The notes beneath the pieces were generated by a model, which worked only from the letters and a program-made list of their open reading frames with translations, did no database searches and was not told where the DNA came from. A stretch of 64,000 bases of DNA from an uncultured bacterium (lineage in GTDB: Bacteria > Hydrogenedentota > Hydrogenedentia > Hydrogenedentales > CAILVY01), in assembly GCA_937951485.1 (NCBI GenBank), contig CALEDJ010000058.1, positions 23,294 to 87,293 on the forward strand. The letters run 5' to 3'. Numbering within the stretch: position 1 is the first letter of the stretch; every line of letters begins with the position of its first letter. Below are positions 55,474-63,827 of this stretch, piece after piece. The translations under genes were made by a program, and so were the position numbers.

Positions 55474-55903
55474 CAGTGTTGTCCAAAATGGGTTATTAAG
55501 AAAATGAAAGGATATGACCAAAACCCTTGGAAAATCCGGTTGAATCAAGATGATGTGGCGGGCCTTTCCTATACGTAAACCTCTCCGTGGGAATTCCTGA
55601 GACATCATTGATCCGTGTACCAAGGTGTCCCGTTTTGTTTTCCCCTCACCCCACCCCTCTCCCTTTGGGAGAGGGCGTTTACCGCGCCACCAGCGGCATG
55701 CCGTTGCCCCCTCACTCTTTGGGAGAGGGCGTTTACCGCGCCACCAGCGGCATGCCGTTGCCCCCTCACTCTTTGGGAGAGGGCGTTTACCGCGTCACCA
55801 GCGGCATGCCGTTGCTCCCTCTCCCCCCGGGAGAGGGGTGGGGTGAGGGGGAGGTCAATATATAAGGCTTTTCTCAGCGCTCAGAATATTTTGGACAGCA
55901 CTG
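55474..55903. mobile_element. MITE-like element, copy 3 (430 bp)
   Basis: The ends CAGTGTTGTCCAAAA and, inverted, CAGTGCTGTCCAAAA are identical to those of copy 1. Flanks show an imperfect duplication (GTTAAGAT at 55466, GTTAATCT at 55904). The left arm is collinear with copies 1 and 2, and the CCCTCACCCCACCCCTCTCCC palindrome frames three tandem 54-bp units. It lies between the NarL-like gene and two tRNA genes read toward it, so it could act as a bidirectional terminator. Confidence 0.88.
55664..55825. repeat. Three tandem 54-bp units inside MITE copy 3
   Basis: Each unit starts TTTGGGAGAGGGCGTTTACC and contains CGCCACCAGCGGCATGCCG. Units 1 and 2 are identical and unit 3 has a few changes, mainly at its end. 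Because 54 is a multiple of three, all frames remain open and false repeat ORFs appear in the track. Confidence 0.92.
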
Positions 55904-55930
55904 GTTAATCTATTTATCATTAATTTAGAA

Positions 55931-56006
55931 TGGTGGGCCGTGCAGGAATCGAACCTGCGACCTTGTGATTAAGAGTCACCTGCTCTACCAGCTGAGCTAA
56001 CGGCCC
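55931..56006 (-). tRNA. tRNA-Lys (CTT)
   Basis: The cloverleaf begins GGGCCGTTAGCTCAGC and the T-arm is CAGGTTCGATTCCTG. The anticodon loop CUCUUAA gives anticodon CUU, which reads AAG. The 3' CCA is encoded (TGG at 55931-55933). 73 nt plus CCA. Confidence 0.97.
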
Positions 56007-56021
56007 CGCTGAAAAGAAAAA

Positions 56022-56096
<75 letters not shown>

Positions 56097-56180
56097 TCAA
56101 CTGGTGAAACATATGGTAACAGAGGCTGTCCAGCGCTGTCAAGAATGCAATGGCGTTTGCGGAAATCCCATGAATGGGGT

Positions 56181-57035
56181 TTATGGCGTGGTCTTGGCCA
56201 TGGCGGCGCGCAGCGCTGCGATGCCCTTGGTGATATCACCGATGCGGTCGGCACCGGCTTCGCGCTCAAAAATGTAGTAGCCGTCGAAGTTGGCGTCGGC
56301 CAGAATGCGGACGAAAGCGTCCCAGTCCACTTCGCCTGTTCCGACCACGACTTCCTCGCCCCATTGGCCTTTGACGGTGGTGCGCCGGGCGTCTTTGACG
56401 TGGACCTGCCGCACATGCGGCGCGAGCATCCGCAGCGCCTCAATGGGGTCGTCCATGTCGTAGAGGATCATGTTGGCGGGGTCGAAATTTACCGCTACAT
56501 TGGCGGCGTCGCGCCGCTTCATTTCGTCCAGAAATGCCAGAAGGGTTTCCGCCGTTTCCTGTCCGGTCTCCAGCAGCATTTCCACGCCGTTCGCGGCGAA
56601 AATCCCGGCGAGTTGGGCCACGCGTCCGCTGAGTTTGTCGAAGGCGGGGTCCTTCGGGTCATGCGGCAGAAAGCCCGCGTGCGCGCTCACCCATTGCAGC
56701 CCCATCGCCTTGGCCAGCGCCGCAGCGTCCTGCGCCATCTTCATGTTCTCCTCCCAGTATTCGTCAAGCACCACGCCGCCGGTCCGCCGGATGGTCTCCG
56801 GCGTTGTGTAGTCCTCGCCGAGGGTCGAGAACATGCCCGAAACGATACGGATGCCCGATGCCGCCAGGATTTCCTGCACACCCTGCCATGCCCCCGGGTC
56901 ATCCCGGTGCGGCGTCAATCCCAGCTGCACGTTCTTCAATCCCAACGCCGCGACCTTCTCCGCCAGGTCCTGCGGTCCCGTCGCCAGCAATGACCAACTG
57001 CACACGCCCATCTTTTCCGCCGTCTGCGTCTTCAT
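56181..57035 (-). CDS. Sugar phosphate isomerase/epimerase (xylose isomerase-like TIM barrel)
   Basis: 284 aa. AP-endonuclease-2 type TIM barrel: VCSWSLLATGPQDLAEKVAALGLKNVQLGL at strand 1, IRIVSGMFSTLGEDY, WVSAHAGFLPHD, VEMLLETGQE with the metal-ligand Glu, VAVNFDPANMIL with Asp, HVRQVHVKDARR with His, and GTGEVDWDAFVRIL before YYIFERE. These are the usual metal-binding positions of the IolE/IolI/DTE family. AAGGGAGGTACCTCACG precedes the ATG. It probably epimerises or isomerises a (keto-)sugar; 3-keto-sugar pathways often pair this fold with Gfo/Idh/MocA enzymes, one of which lies 1.7 kb away on the other strand. Confidence 0.9.
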   Translation of the reverse strand: MKTQTAEKMGVCSWSLLATGPQDLAEKVAALGLKNVQLGLTPHRDDPGAWQGVQEILAASGIRIVSGMFSTLGEDYTTPETIRRTGGVVLDEYWEENMKMAQDAAALAKAMGLQWVSAHAGFLPHDPKDPAFDKLSGRVAQLAGIFAANGVEMLLETGQETAETLLAFLDEMKRRDAANVAVNFDPANMILYDMDDPIEALRMLAPHVRQVHVKDARRTTVKGQWGEEVVVGTGEVDWDAFVRILADANFDGYYIFEREAGADRIGDITKGIAALRAAMAKTTP

Positions 57036-57119
57036 CGTGAGGTACCTCCCTTGTGGTGTCTATTTTATACTCGGTGTTCGGCTTCACCGCACCCCGCAGC
57101 ATGCGGCCTAAAAAGTTTC

Positions 57120-57397
57120 TCAGCATTTTCGCCGATTGTAGTGAACGTTGTTCATTACCCCGTCATTAAGATCAACGGGCGGTCCGAAGCGATTCTCCAA
57201 TTCCTCTATCATCGTGAACAGGTCAAATAAATCCCAGCCCAGCCTGCTTCCGGCTCAAAACTGACCAGAAAATCCAGGTCGCTGTCGGTACCGAAATCAT
57301 CGCGCGGTGCGCTGCAGAAGAGGGACAATTCCCGTATGCGCCACTTGGCGCAGAATGCGGTGATCGCGTTCAGGTCCAGTTGCAGACTTGGGTTCAT
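57120..57397 (-). pseudogene. MNT-type nucleotidyltransferase, frameshifted
   Basis: The frame from ATG 57397 reads FCSAPRDDFGTDSDLDFLVSFEPEAG (GSx-SDLD nucleotidyltransferase core, with Cys replacing the usual Gly of FGS) and then stops after 62 aa. The next frame continues with the expected family end, GWDLFDLFTMIEELENRFGPPVDLND, to a stop at 57120. One missing base near 57240-57247 explains this. Intact relatives are MntA-like antitoxins of HEPN/MNT modules or short stand-alone transferases; no HEPN gene is nearby. Likely inactive unless frameshifting occurs. Confidence 0.75.
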
Positions 57398-57621
57398 GTT
57401 TTTTCACTCATGCGTTCTTATATATCTTTCGCAAGCCATGGTTCGCTGTAGTGCGTGAGCGGTGCAACGGGGAAAAAAGTCCTGTCTATAGTGTGCACCG
57501 CCCGCGCCGGCATTTCAATCAGGGCTGTGGTCGTGTTTGTGTCTATTTCGCCACATACGTTATAAGGGGATTGAATATGGCTTCCCATTTTATCGTCTGA
57601 ATGTCCTGGAGCGAGTATGCC

Positions 57622-58701
57622 ATGATGAGAAGTGCATGGGCGCATAATGGCTGTAACGTTGCCGGGGCGGGCTGTGCGCTGCTGGCGCTGTTGTTGTGCA
57701 TCACGGGCTTTGGTGCGCGGGCGGCGGAACTGCAGGAGGCGCGCCCGGGTTTCGTCACGGCGCGGCACATGGCGATGGGAACGGAGTTTGTGTTCACGCT
57801 GTTGCCACCGTCTCCGGAGATGGGGTTGGACGATGTGCGCCGGCTGGCGGAGACGGCGTTTGAAATGATAGACGGGCTGGAGCGGCGCATCAGCAATTGG
57901 ATACCGGAAAGCCATATTTCGCGCATCAATCAGTTTGCGGGGCAGCGCCCTGTGGAAACGACGCAGGAAATGATTGCTCTGCTGCAGACGTGCAGGCGCT
58001 TCCATCGTGAGTCGGGCGGCGCGTTTGATGTGACGGTGGGGCCGCTGCTGGACCTGTGGGGCTTTTATCGGAATGAGGGGGTAATACCGGACGATGCGGC
58101 CATCCAGGAGGCGCTGGTGAAGGTGGGAATGGACAAGGTGGAAATTGACGAGGAGCAGCAACTGGTGCGCTTTGCCGCGCCGGGCATGCGCATTGATTTC
58201 GGCGGGATCGGCAAGGGGTTGGCCTTGGACCGCGCGGCGTATATTCTTCGCGAGCAAGGGGTTAAATCGGCTATTTTGCATGGAGGCACCAGCACGGTGG
58301 TGGTGATTGGCGCGCCGCCGGATGGGTCCAACTGGAAAGTGCGGGTGCGTTCGCCGTATAATGAGATTAGCGAGTATCTCGATGAAGTCTTGATTCGCAA
58401 TGAATCTTTGTCCACCTCATCGGGGTCCGAGAAGTTTTTTGAGATAGAAGGCCAAAGATACTGCCATATCTTTGATCCCCACACCGGGCGTCCGGTGGAG
58501 GGGGTGTTGAGCGTGACGGCGATCGCCCCGACGGGGGTGGAGAGCGACGCGTTGAGCACGGCCTTCTTTGTGATGGGTTTGGAAAAAACAAAGGCGTATT
58601 GCAGGGCGCATCCTGAAGTCCGGGCCGTGTTCGTGGTGTCGGATGGCGATGCGCTGAAACCGGTGCGAATCAATTTCCCAGACGAAGAGGAGCGATCATG
58701 A
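57622..58701 (+). CDS. apbE: FAD:protein FMN transferase (ApbE)
   Basis: 359 aa from ATG 57622 (GGAGCGAGTATGCC upstream; ATG 57601 lacks a ribosome site). Signal peptide with hydrophobic core GCALLALLLCITGFGARA. Core motifs: HMAMGTEFVFTL, FDVTVGPLLDLWGF, IDFGGIGKGLALDRA, LHGGTSTVVVIG and HIFDPHTGRPVEGVLSVTAIAP. It links FMN to a Ser/Thr of periplasmic or membrane flavoproteins such as RnfG/NqrC, FMN-bind or extracellular electron-transfer carriers. The stop overlaps the next start (ATGA). I see no obvious DgxTGAT-like acceptor in the two downstream proteins, so its client is probably elsewhere. Confidence 0.94.
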   Translation: MMRSAWAHNGCNVAGAGCALLALLLCITGFGARAAELQEARPGFVTARHMAMGTEFVFTLLPPSPEMGLDDVRRLAETAFEMIDGLERRISNWIPESHISRINQFAGQRPVETTQEMIALLQTCRRFHRESGGAFDVTVGPLLDLWGFYRNEGVIPDDAAIQEALVKVGMDKVEIDEEQQLVRFAAPGMRIDFGGIGKGLALDRAAYILREQGVKSAILHGGTSTVVVIGAPPDGSNWKVRVRSPYNEISEYLDEVLIRNESLSTSSGSEKFFEIEGQRYCHIFDPHTGRPVEGVLSVTAIAPTGVESDALSTAFFVMGLEKTKAYCRAHPEVRAVFVVSDGDALKPVRINFPDEEERS

Positions 58702-60161
58702 GCGAGAATGTGACCCGGAGAAATTTCATGAAGACGGCTGGGATCGCCACGGGCGTGGCGATTGCGGCGGGGCGAGCGCCCTTTTCGTATGCGCAAAACG
58801 AGAAGGTGCGGGTAGGCTGCATCGGCACGGGCGGACAGGGCAGTTATCACATCCGCGATGGGCTGATGGGCGCAAAGGACATCGAGATTGTGGCGGTCTG
58901 CGATGTGTACGCGCCGCATCAGCGGCTGGGCCAGCAATTGGCCCAGTTGTCGAATGCGGGCATCGAACTACAGCCGGGCCAAGGACTCACAGACGCGCAG
59001 AAAGAGCGGGTCAGTCAGGTGCCGCGCCCCAAAGGCTATTACGACTATCGCGAGATGCTCGACAAGGAACAGATGGATGCGGTGGTCATTTCCACGCCCC
59101 TGCATACGCATTACCAGACCACCATGGATTGCCTCGATGCCGGCAAGTATGTCTTTTGTGAGAAAACACTGGGCTATACCATTGAAGAAGCCCGTAACAT
59201 GGTGAAGAAATGCCATGAAACGGGCAAGTTTCTGCAGGTCGGCCACCAGCGGCGTTACAATCCGCTCTACAACAAGGCGCTGATGCTCGCGCGTGAGGAA
59301 GGCATTATCGGGCGTATCGTGCACATAGACGCGCAATGGCACCGCAACAACGACTGGCGGCGTCCGATCAACAAAGATCACCGCTTGAATTCACAGGAGG
59401 CGCGTTTCATCAAGGACCTTGACCGTCATATGAACTGGCGCTTGTATAAGGAAACCTCGCGCGGTTTGATGACGGAATTGGCCACTCACCAACTCGACAT
59501 CGCTGCATGGTATCTGGACGCCATGCCCAAGCGGGTTTTTGGGACGGGCGGCATTGATTACTGGCGCGACGGGCGCGAAGTGGATGACAATGTGAATCTT
59601 ATTTTCGAGTTCGAGATCACGCCGGCATGCAGGGGTTATCGCGCCATCAATGCGCGCAGCAGTTATCAGGACAAAATCGCCATCAATCAGCCCTACAAAG
59701 TGCAGGTGATGTATTCCAGCATTACGGCAAACGCCAAGAAAGGCTGTACGGAACTGATACTGGGGGATGAAGGCAGTCTGGAACTGACTGAAGAAGGCGG
59801 CTATCACTTCCAGGAGCCGACCTCCAAAGTGACCTGGGCGCAGGGCGGGCAGGCCACGGCGGAACAGGCCGCCACCGTGGTCACTTCCGGCGGAACGCTG
59901 CAACTCAGCAACAAGGCCCTGCGCGGGGGCACGCCCATCGTTGTGGACAACGACAAATCCATTGACCAGTTGCAGTTCATCCGTTTCGCCAAGGATATCC
60001 GCGAAGGCGGGATGCCCAAAGCAAACCAAATGGTCGGTCTTAATGCGACGATTATGGCGCTGGCGGGTTATCAGGCCATTGAAGAGCAGCGTGTGGTCGA
60101 AATCGATCCAGCCCTTTACACCTTCGATTTCCCCACGCCTGATCCCGGCGTCGTCAGTTAA
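58698..60161 (+). CDS. Tat-exported Gfo/Idh/MocA-family oxidoreductase
   Basis: 487 aa. Twin-arginine signal TRRNFMKTAGIATGVAIAAG at residues 6-25, so the folded, cofactor-bound enzyme is exported. Rossmann motif VGCIGTGGQGSYHIRDG, then DIEIVAVCDVY, ISTPLHTHYQTTMDCLDAGKYVFCEKTLGYTIEEA (EKT in place of the usual EKP), VGHQRRYNPLYN and the catalytic-region TELATHQLDIAAWYLDAMP with the HQxD motif. Similar secreted PVC proteins probably act on sugars or glycosides with tightly bound NAD(P). It is coupled to apbE (ATGA overlap, GAGGAGCGATC ribosome site). Confidence 0.93.
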   Translation: MSENVTRRNFMKTAGIATGVAIAAGRAPFSYAQNEKVRVGCIGTGGQGSYHIRDGLMGAKDIEIVAVCDVYAPHQRLGQQLAQLSNAGIELQPGQGLTDAQKERVSQVPRPKGYYDYREMLDKEQMDAVVISTPLHTHYQTTMDCLDAGKYVFCEKTLGYTIEEARNMVKKCHETGKFLQVGHQRRYNPLYNKALMLAREEGIIGRIVHIDAQWHRNNDWRRPINKDHRLNSQEARFIKDLDRHMNWRLYKETSRGLMTELATHQLDIAAWYLDAMPKRVFGTGGIDYWRDGREVDDNVNLIFEFEITPACRGYRAINARSSYQDKIAINQPYKVQVMYSSITANAKKGCTELILGDEGSLELTEEGGYHFQEPTSKVTWAQGGQATAEQAATVVTSGGTLQLSNKALRGGTPIVVDNDKSIDQLQFIRFAKDIREGGMPKANQMVGLNATIMALAGYQAIEEQRVVEIDPALYTFDFPTPDPGVVS

Positions 60162-60179
60162 TCGGTCCGGAGCGTTTCC

Positions 60180-60211
60180 CCAGGGCGCGGGTGCGGGTCC
60201 CCGCGCCCTGG
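60180..60211 (+). promoter_or_regulatory. Strong intergenic hairpin between the Gfo/Idh/MocA and octaheme genes
   Basis: CCAGGGCGCGGG pairs with CCCGCGCCCTGG (12 bp, 8-base loop). No T-run follows, so it is more likely an mRNA-stability or partial attenuation element than a full terminator. It lies 37 bp ahead of the cytochrome gene. Confidence 0.6.
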
Positions 60212-60247
60212 TTGGCCCAACCCGTGCGGAAGGAATAAGCGAACTCC

Positions 60248-63200
60248 ATGAAAAGCCGTTTGTGTGCCGTCACCACGTTTGCCGTCGTCGGAGTTTTTCT
60301 CGCCGGATTTGCCTGCGCAGACATCGTTCCCGATCCCAAGATCGAAACATACGAAACGTTTATCGGACGGGACCTGGTGGTGGAGAAACGCGCCATCAAC
60401 GCAGGATTGCATCGGACGCTCCCGCTCTCGTGTCCGCCATTTCATCTGCGCGATGAACACGGTGACATCATCAATCCCACGGTGGATGCGAACGGCAATC
60501 CGGTGGACCCCAACCTGCCCCTGACCGAGCGGGGGATTCCACGTGCTGTCAGCACCCGGCAGACCTGCGGCGCGTGCCATGACTATGACACCGTCACCCA
60601 CGGCTACCATTTTCAGACGGGCCGTGACGAAATGTTTCCTGAAGTCGCCCCCGGTGACGGACAATCCCCCCATCGGAGTCCGGGTTTTTTCGGCAAGTGG
60701 CAATTGCTATACCAGCGCGAACTCGCCCCCAAGCATTTCGAGGATCCCGCCGATATTGACATGACCCCCTTTGAATGGGTCATCAGTTGCGGCGTATGCC
60801 ACCCCGGGGGCGGCCCGGCAGAATTTGACCGCGCTTGGCAGCGCTATGACCGCGTCATCGCCCGAGACCGGGGCATTACCATGCTCGGCGACAGCGATTA
60901 TCACGAATCCCCGTGGGACAAGAGCGGCGTCATGGAAGCCGACTGCTTCATCTGCCACCTGGAATCATACGAATATTCCATTCGCGCCCAGCAAATCAAA
61001 AAACTCAACTTCAAATGGGCCGCCACCGCCGCTGCGGGCATCGGCTACATATGGGGTTCCGTCGCCGAAGGACAGTCCCCGAAGGTCTATTACGATATGA
61101 GTCTGTTCCGTGCCGACGGCACGGTGCACATGCACATCCGCCGCCCCACCGACCGCCAGTGCATGTTCTGCCACGACATGTCCAGCGTGCAAAAACGCGG
61201 CAGCACATGGCACAGCCCCTACATGCAGGATGTGCATACCGAGCAGGGCATTCGCTGCATTGACTGTCACCACGGAGACATCCGCCACAACTTCGCCAAG
61301 GGCGCTTCCTCCAGCCAGACCGTCCGTGAAGACCTCGACAACACCGCCCTCTCCTGCGCGGAATGCCATGAACGCCAGGAACGCGGCGCACCCAATTACC
61401 CGCACCCTGGATTGCCGCCGCTGCACCTGGAGCGCATCAGTTGCGAAGCGTGCCACATCACCCGCCGGCCCTTCGTGCCCACCGCCGTGGTGGACACCAC
61501 CACCGGCAAAGCCATTCAACTTCCCGAACAAATCGATCCCAAGGCGTTCGATTCCCACCTCTTCGGCGCAAACTGGGGGCGCGTTGTCGCCTATGACCCA
61601 AAGAATATTCTTTACCCCTACACCGCCGCCGAACTCGACGCCGCCGCGAATCTCATCGTCCCGCCGGGCGACGCGTTGCGAGAGTATTTCGGCAATGCCG
61701 ACGGCACGTCCAGACTGCCCCAGGGCCCGTTCCGGGTCCGCGATTTCATCGAAACGCGCGGCGGCATGGAATCCGAAGACGCGATCAGCCTGATGCTCTT
61801 CGCGCTTGAGGCCACGGCCCCGCACCGCGAAAACATGTTCCCCGTCGGGGTATTCCGTGGGCAGGCATGGAAACTCGAAGATGGCTGGGTCAAAGAAATC
61901 CCCGCCACGCTCCAGCCCAAGCGTCCCGGCGCCACCATCGCCGAAACCCCCTTTATCTTCGCTCGCAACAAAGGCGACGGCATCATTTATCCCGAAGGTC
62001 AGCAACTCGGCGCGTTCTGGGCCTATCTCGAAGGCCCCGTGGCGCGGCCTGTCTTTCTGCATGACATGGACGCCGCGTGGCAGTTCCTGACCTCCGAAGA
62101 ATACCGCTTCTATCAATATCCGGATCAACCCGCCGCCGGCGGCGTTTCCCCCGGTTTGCCCCGCGAAGGGGAATCCGGCGAACAGGAAGCCGGGGAACAG
62201 GAGAGCGCCCAAGCCGCTCCCGCAGAACCTGCCGAAGAAGCCAAGACCGAAGAAGACCCCCGCGCGGCGCGCGAAGCGGCCCAAGCCGCCGCGCGCAAAC
62301 TGCAAGAAGCGGTTCAGGCGAAACTCGCGCCTTACGGCGCCGCCGACAGACGCCGCATCGCCATCTACGACGACAACAACGACAGTTTTCCCGAAATCAA
62401 CACAGAGGCGGAAATGGCCGTCATGGCCTGGGCGATAAGCGAAGCCGCGCCGCGCTTCAAAGGGCGCGACCTCTACTACATCAAAGGCGTTAATGCCTGG
62501 CGCGTCCGCGTCGAGGATTGGGAAAACCCCTACGATGCCGACTATCTCCAGATGGACCGCATTGGAGAGAACGAAGCCTTTATCGCCGCCGAACGTTATG
62601 AACAGGCAGAAACCCCCAGCGCGTTCAGTTGGGACCCGCCGGTCATGGAATGGAAACTGGCCGAAACCCGGCTCGTGCGCCCCTGCAAAGCCGCCGTCGA
62701 AGAGGTGGACGCTGCCCTCAGCCCCGCCATCGCCGAACTCGCCCGGCGCCTGCCCTGGACCGTTTCCCACGGCGTCGAACCCGCCGCATCCGCGCTCGGT
62801 GCCAAAGGCTGCGCCGACTGCCACAGCGCAGATTCCCATTTCTTCTTCGGCCCCGTCGTCATTGACCCCTTCGGTGCCGACGCCAAGCCCGTCACTGTGC
62901 CCATGTACGAACTCCTGGGCTATGACCCGCTCGCCATTCGCATCGGCGCATTCCGAGAGCAAATACTCAAGCCCGTTTCTCCCTGGATTGTGCTCGCAGT
63001 GCTGCTGATCATGCTGCTCCACTTCGCGCTGTTCGGACGCAAAAACGGCGTCGCCTATCCCGAACTCAACGTGATCCGCTTCCGCGCCCACGAACGCCTC
63101 GGCCACCTCATCGCCATGACCACCGTCGTCGTGCTCGCCGTCACCGGGTTCTTCTTCCTGCTCGGCCGCCACGACCCCCTCGGACCTTGGGCGCGCATCG

Positions 63201-63670
63201 TCCACACCTACGTCGGCTACGCCTCCATCGTCGGCATCACCGCCATCTTCCTGTCATGGGTGTGCACGATGCTGCCCGCCAGGGGCGACCTCCGGTGGCT
63301 CCTCAAGGCCGGCGGATATCTCGGCGGCGTCAAAGAACACCTCCCCGCCGGAAAATTCAACGCCGGCCAGAAAATTCTTTTCTGGATCGCCATCGCCGCA
63401 TGCGGCGTCCTCGCCGCATCAGGCGTCCTGATGGGGCTCAACCGTGGCGCGCACTTCCCCCGCCAGGAACTTGTTTACACCGCGCACGACATCGCCGCAC
63501 TCATCATGATCCTCGTGCTCATGGCCCACGTATACCTCGCGACCATCGTCGTCCCCCACAGCCTCAACAGCCTCTTCGGCGGCAAAGTCAGCAGCAAATG
63601 GGCCGATGCGCACCACGCCAACTGGCAATACCCGGGAAAAACCGCCGATACACCACACGTCAAACACTAG
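60248..63670 (+). CDS. Octaheme cytochrome c fused to a C-terminal FdhI/cytochrome b561-like membrane domain
   Basis: 1140 aa. Signal peptide MKSRLCAVTTFAVVGVFLAGFACA. Seven CxxCH heme-c sites lie at about residues 107, 181, 233, 305, 337, 370 and 399 (CGACH, CGVCH, CFICH, CMFCH, CIDCH, CAECH, CEACH); an eighth, CADCH, lies near 855. An Ala/Glu-rich linker spans about 630-690. The C-terminal 230 residues carry a lead helix (PWIVLAVLLIMLLHFALFG) and a four-helix cytochrome b domain like formate dehydrogenase gamma: FRAHERLGHLIAMTTVVVLAVTGFFFL with a heme b His, HTYVGYASIVG, ASGVLMGLNRG and VYTAHDIAALIMILVLMAHVYLATI. It could carry electrons between the quinone pool and periplasmic hemes. The substrate is unknown. 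Confidence 0.9.
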   Translation: MKSRLCAVTTFAVVGVFLAGFACADIVPDPKIETYETFIGRDLVVEKRAINAGLHRTLPLSCPPFHLRDEHGDIINPTVDANGNPVDPNLPLTERGIPRAVSTRQTCGACHDYDTVTHGYHFQTGRDEMFPEVAPGDGQSPHRSPGFFGKWQLLYQRELAPKHFEDPADIDMTPFEWVISCGVCHPGGGPAEFDRAWQRYDRVIARDRGITMLGDSDYHESPWDKSGVMEADCFICHLESYEYSIRAQQIKKLNFKWAATAAAGIGYIWGSVAEGQSPKVYYDMSLFRADGTVHMHIRRPTDRQCMFCHDMSSVQKRGSTWHSPYMQDVHTEQGIRCIDCHHGDIRHNFAKGASSSQTVREDLDNTALSCAECHERQERGAPNYPHPGLPPLHLERISCEACHITRRPFVPTAVVDTTTGKAIQLPEQIDPKAFDSHLFGANWGRVVAYDPKNILYPYTAAELDAAANLIVPPGDALREYFGNADGTSRLPQGPFRVRDFIETRGGMESEDAISLMLFALEATAPHRENMFPVGVFRGQAWKLEDGWVKEIPATLQPKRPGATIAETPFIFARNKGDGIIYPEGQQLGAFWAYLEGPVARPVFLHDMDAAWQFLTSEEYRFYQYPDQPAAGGVSPGLPREGESGEQEAGEQESAQAAPAEPAEEAKTEEDPRAAREAAQAAARKLQEAVQAKLAPYGAADRRRIAIYDDNNDSFPEINTEAEMAVMAWAISEAAPRFKGRDLYYIKGVNAWRVRVEDWENPYDADYLQMDRIGENEAFIAAERYEQAETPSAFSWDPPVMEWKLAETRLVRPCKAAVEEVDAALSPAIAELARRLPWTVSHGVEPAASALGAKGCADCHSADSHFFFGPVVIDPFGADAKPVTVPMYELLGYDPLAIRIGAFREQILKPVSPWIVLAVLLIMLLHFALFGRKNGVAYPELNVIRFRAHERLGHLIAMTTVVVLAVTGFFFLLGRHDPLGPWARIVHTYVGYASIVGITAIFLSWVCTMLPARGDLRWLLKAGGYLGGVKEHLPAGKFNAGQKILFWIAIAACGVLAASGVLMGLNRGAHFPRQELVYTAHDIAALIMILVLMAHVYLATIVVPHSLNSLFGGKVSSKWADAHHANWQYPGKTADTPHVKH

Positions 63671-63750
63671 CCGACGCATCACCGAGCCACTTGACGCAAT
63701 AAGATTGACCTCCTCCCTGCCTCTTTGCTAGACTTTCCAAGGCACGGCGT

Positions 63751-63827
63751 GGGCGATTAGCTCAGGTGGTTAGAGTACTTGCTTGACATGCAAGGGGTCA
63801 CTGGTTCAAGTCCAGTATCGCCCACCA
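63751..63827 (+). tRNA. tRNA-Val (GAC)
   Basis: The acceptor GGGCGAT pairs with ATCGCCC, the D-arm is AGCTCAGGTGGTTAGAGT, the anticodon stem-loop CTTGC-TTGACAT-GCAAG gives anticodon GAC (reads GTC/GTT), and the T-arm is CTGGTTCAAGTCCAG. CCA is encoded at 63825-63827. It stands alone, 81 bp after the octaheme gene. Confidence 0.97.

Noticed and set aside
55664-55825. CRISPR array
   Set aside because: The 54-bp units are contiguous with no unique spacers and lie inside a transposable element; no cas gene is present.
60965-63205. 746-aa antisense ORF over the octaheme gene
   Set aside because: Shadow of a strongly supported gene. Its composition is biased (Gly/Val/Phe-rich) with no domain and no ribosome site.
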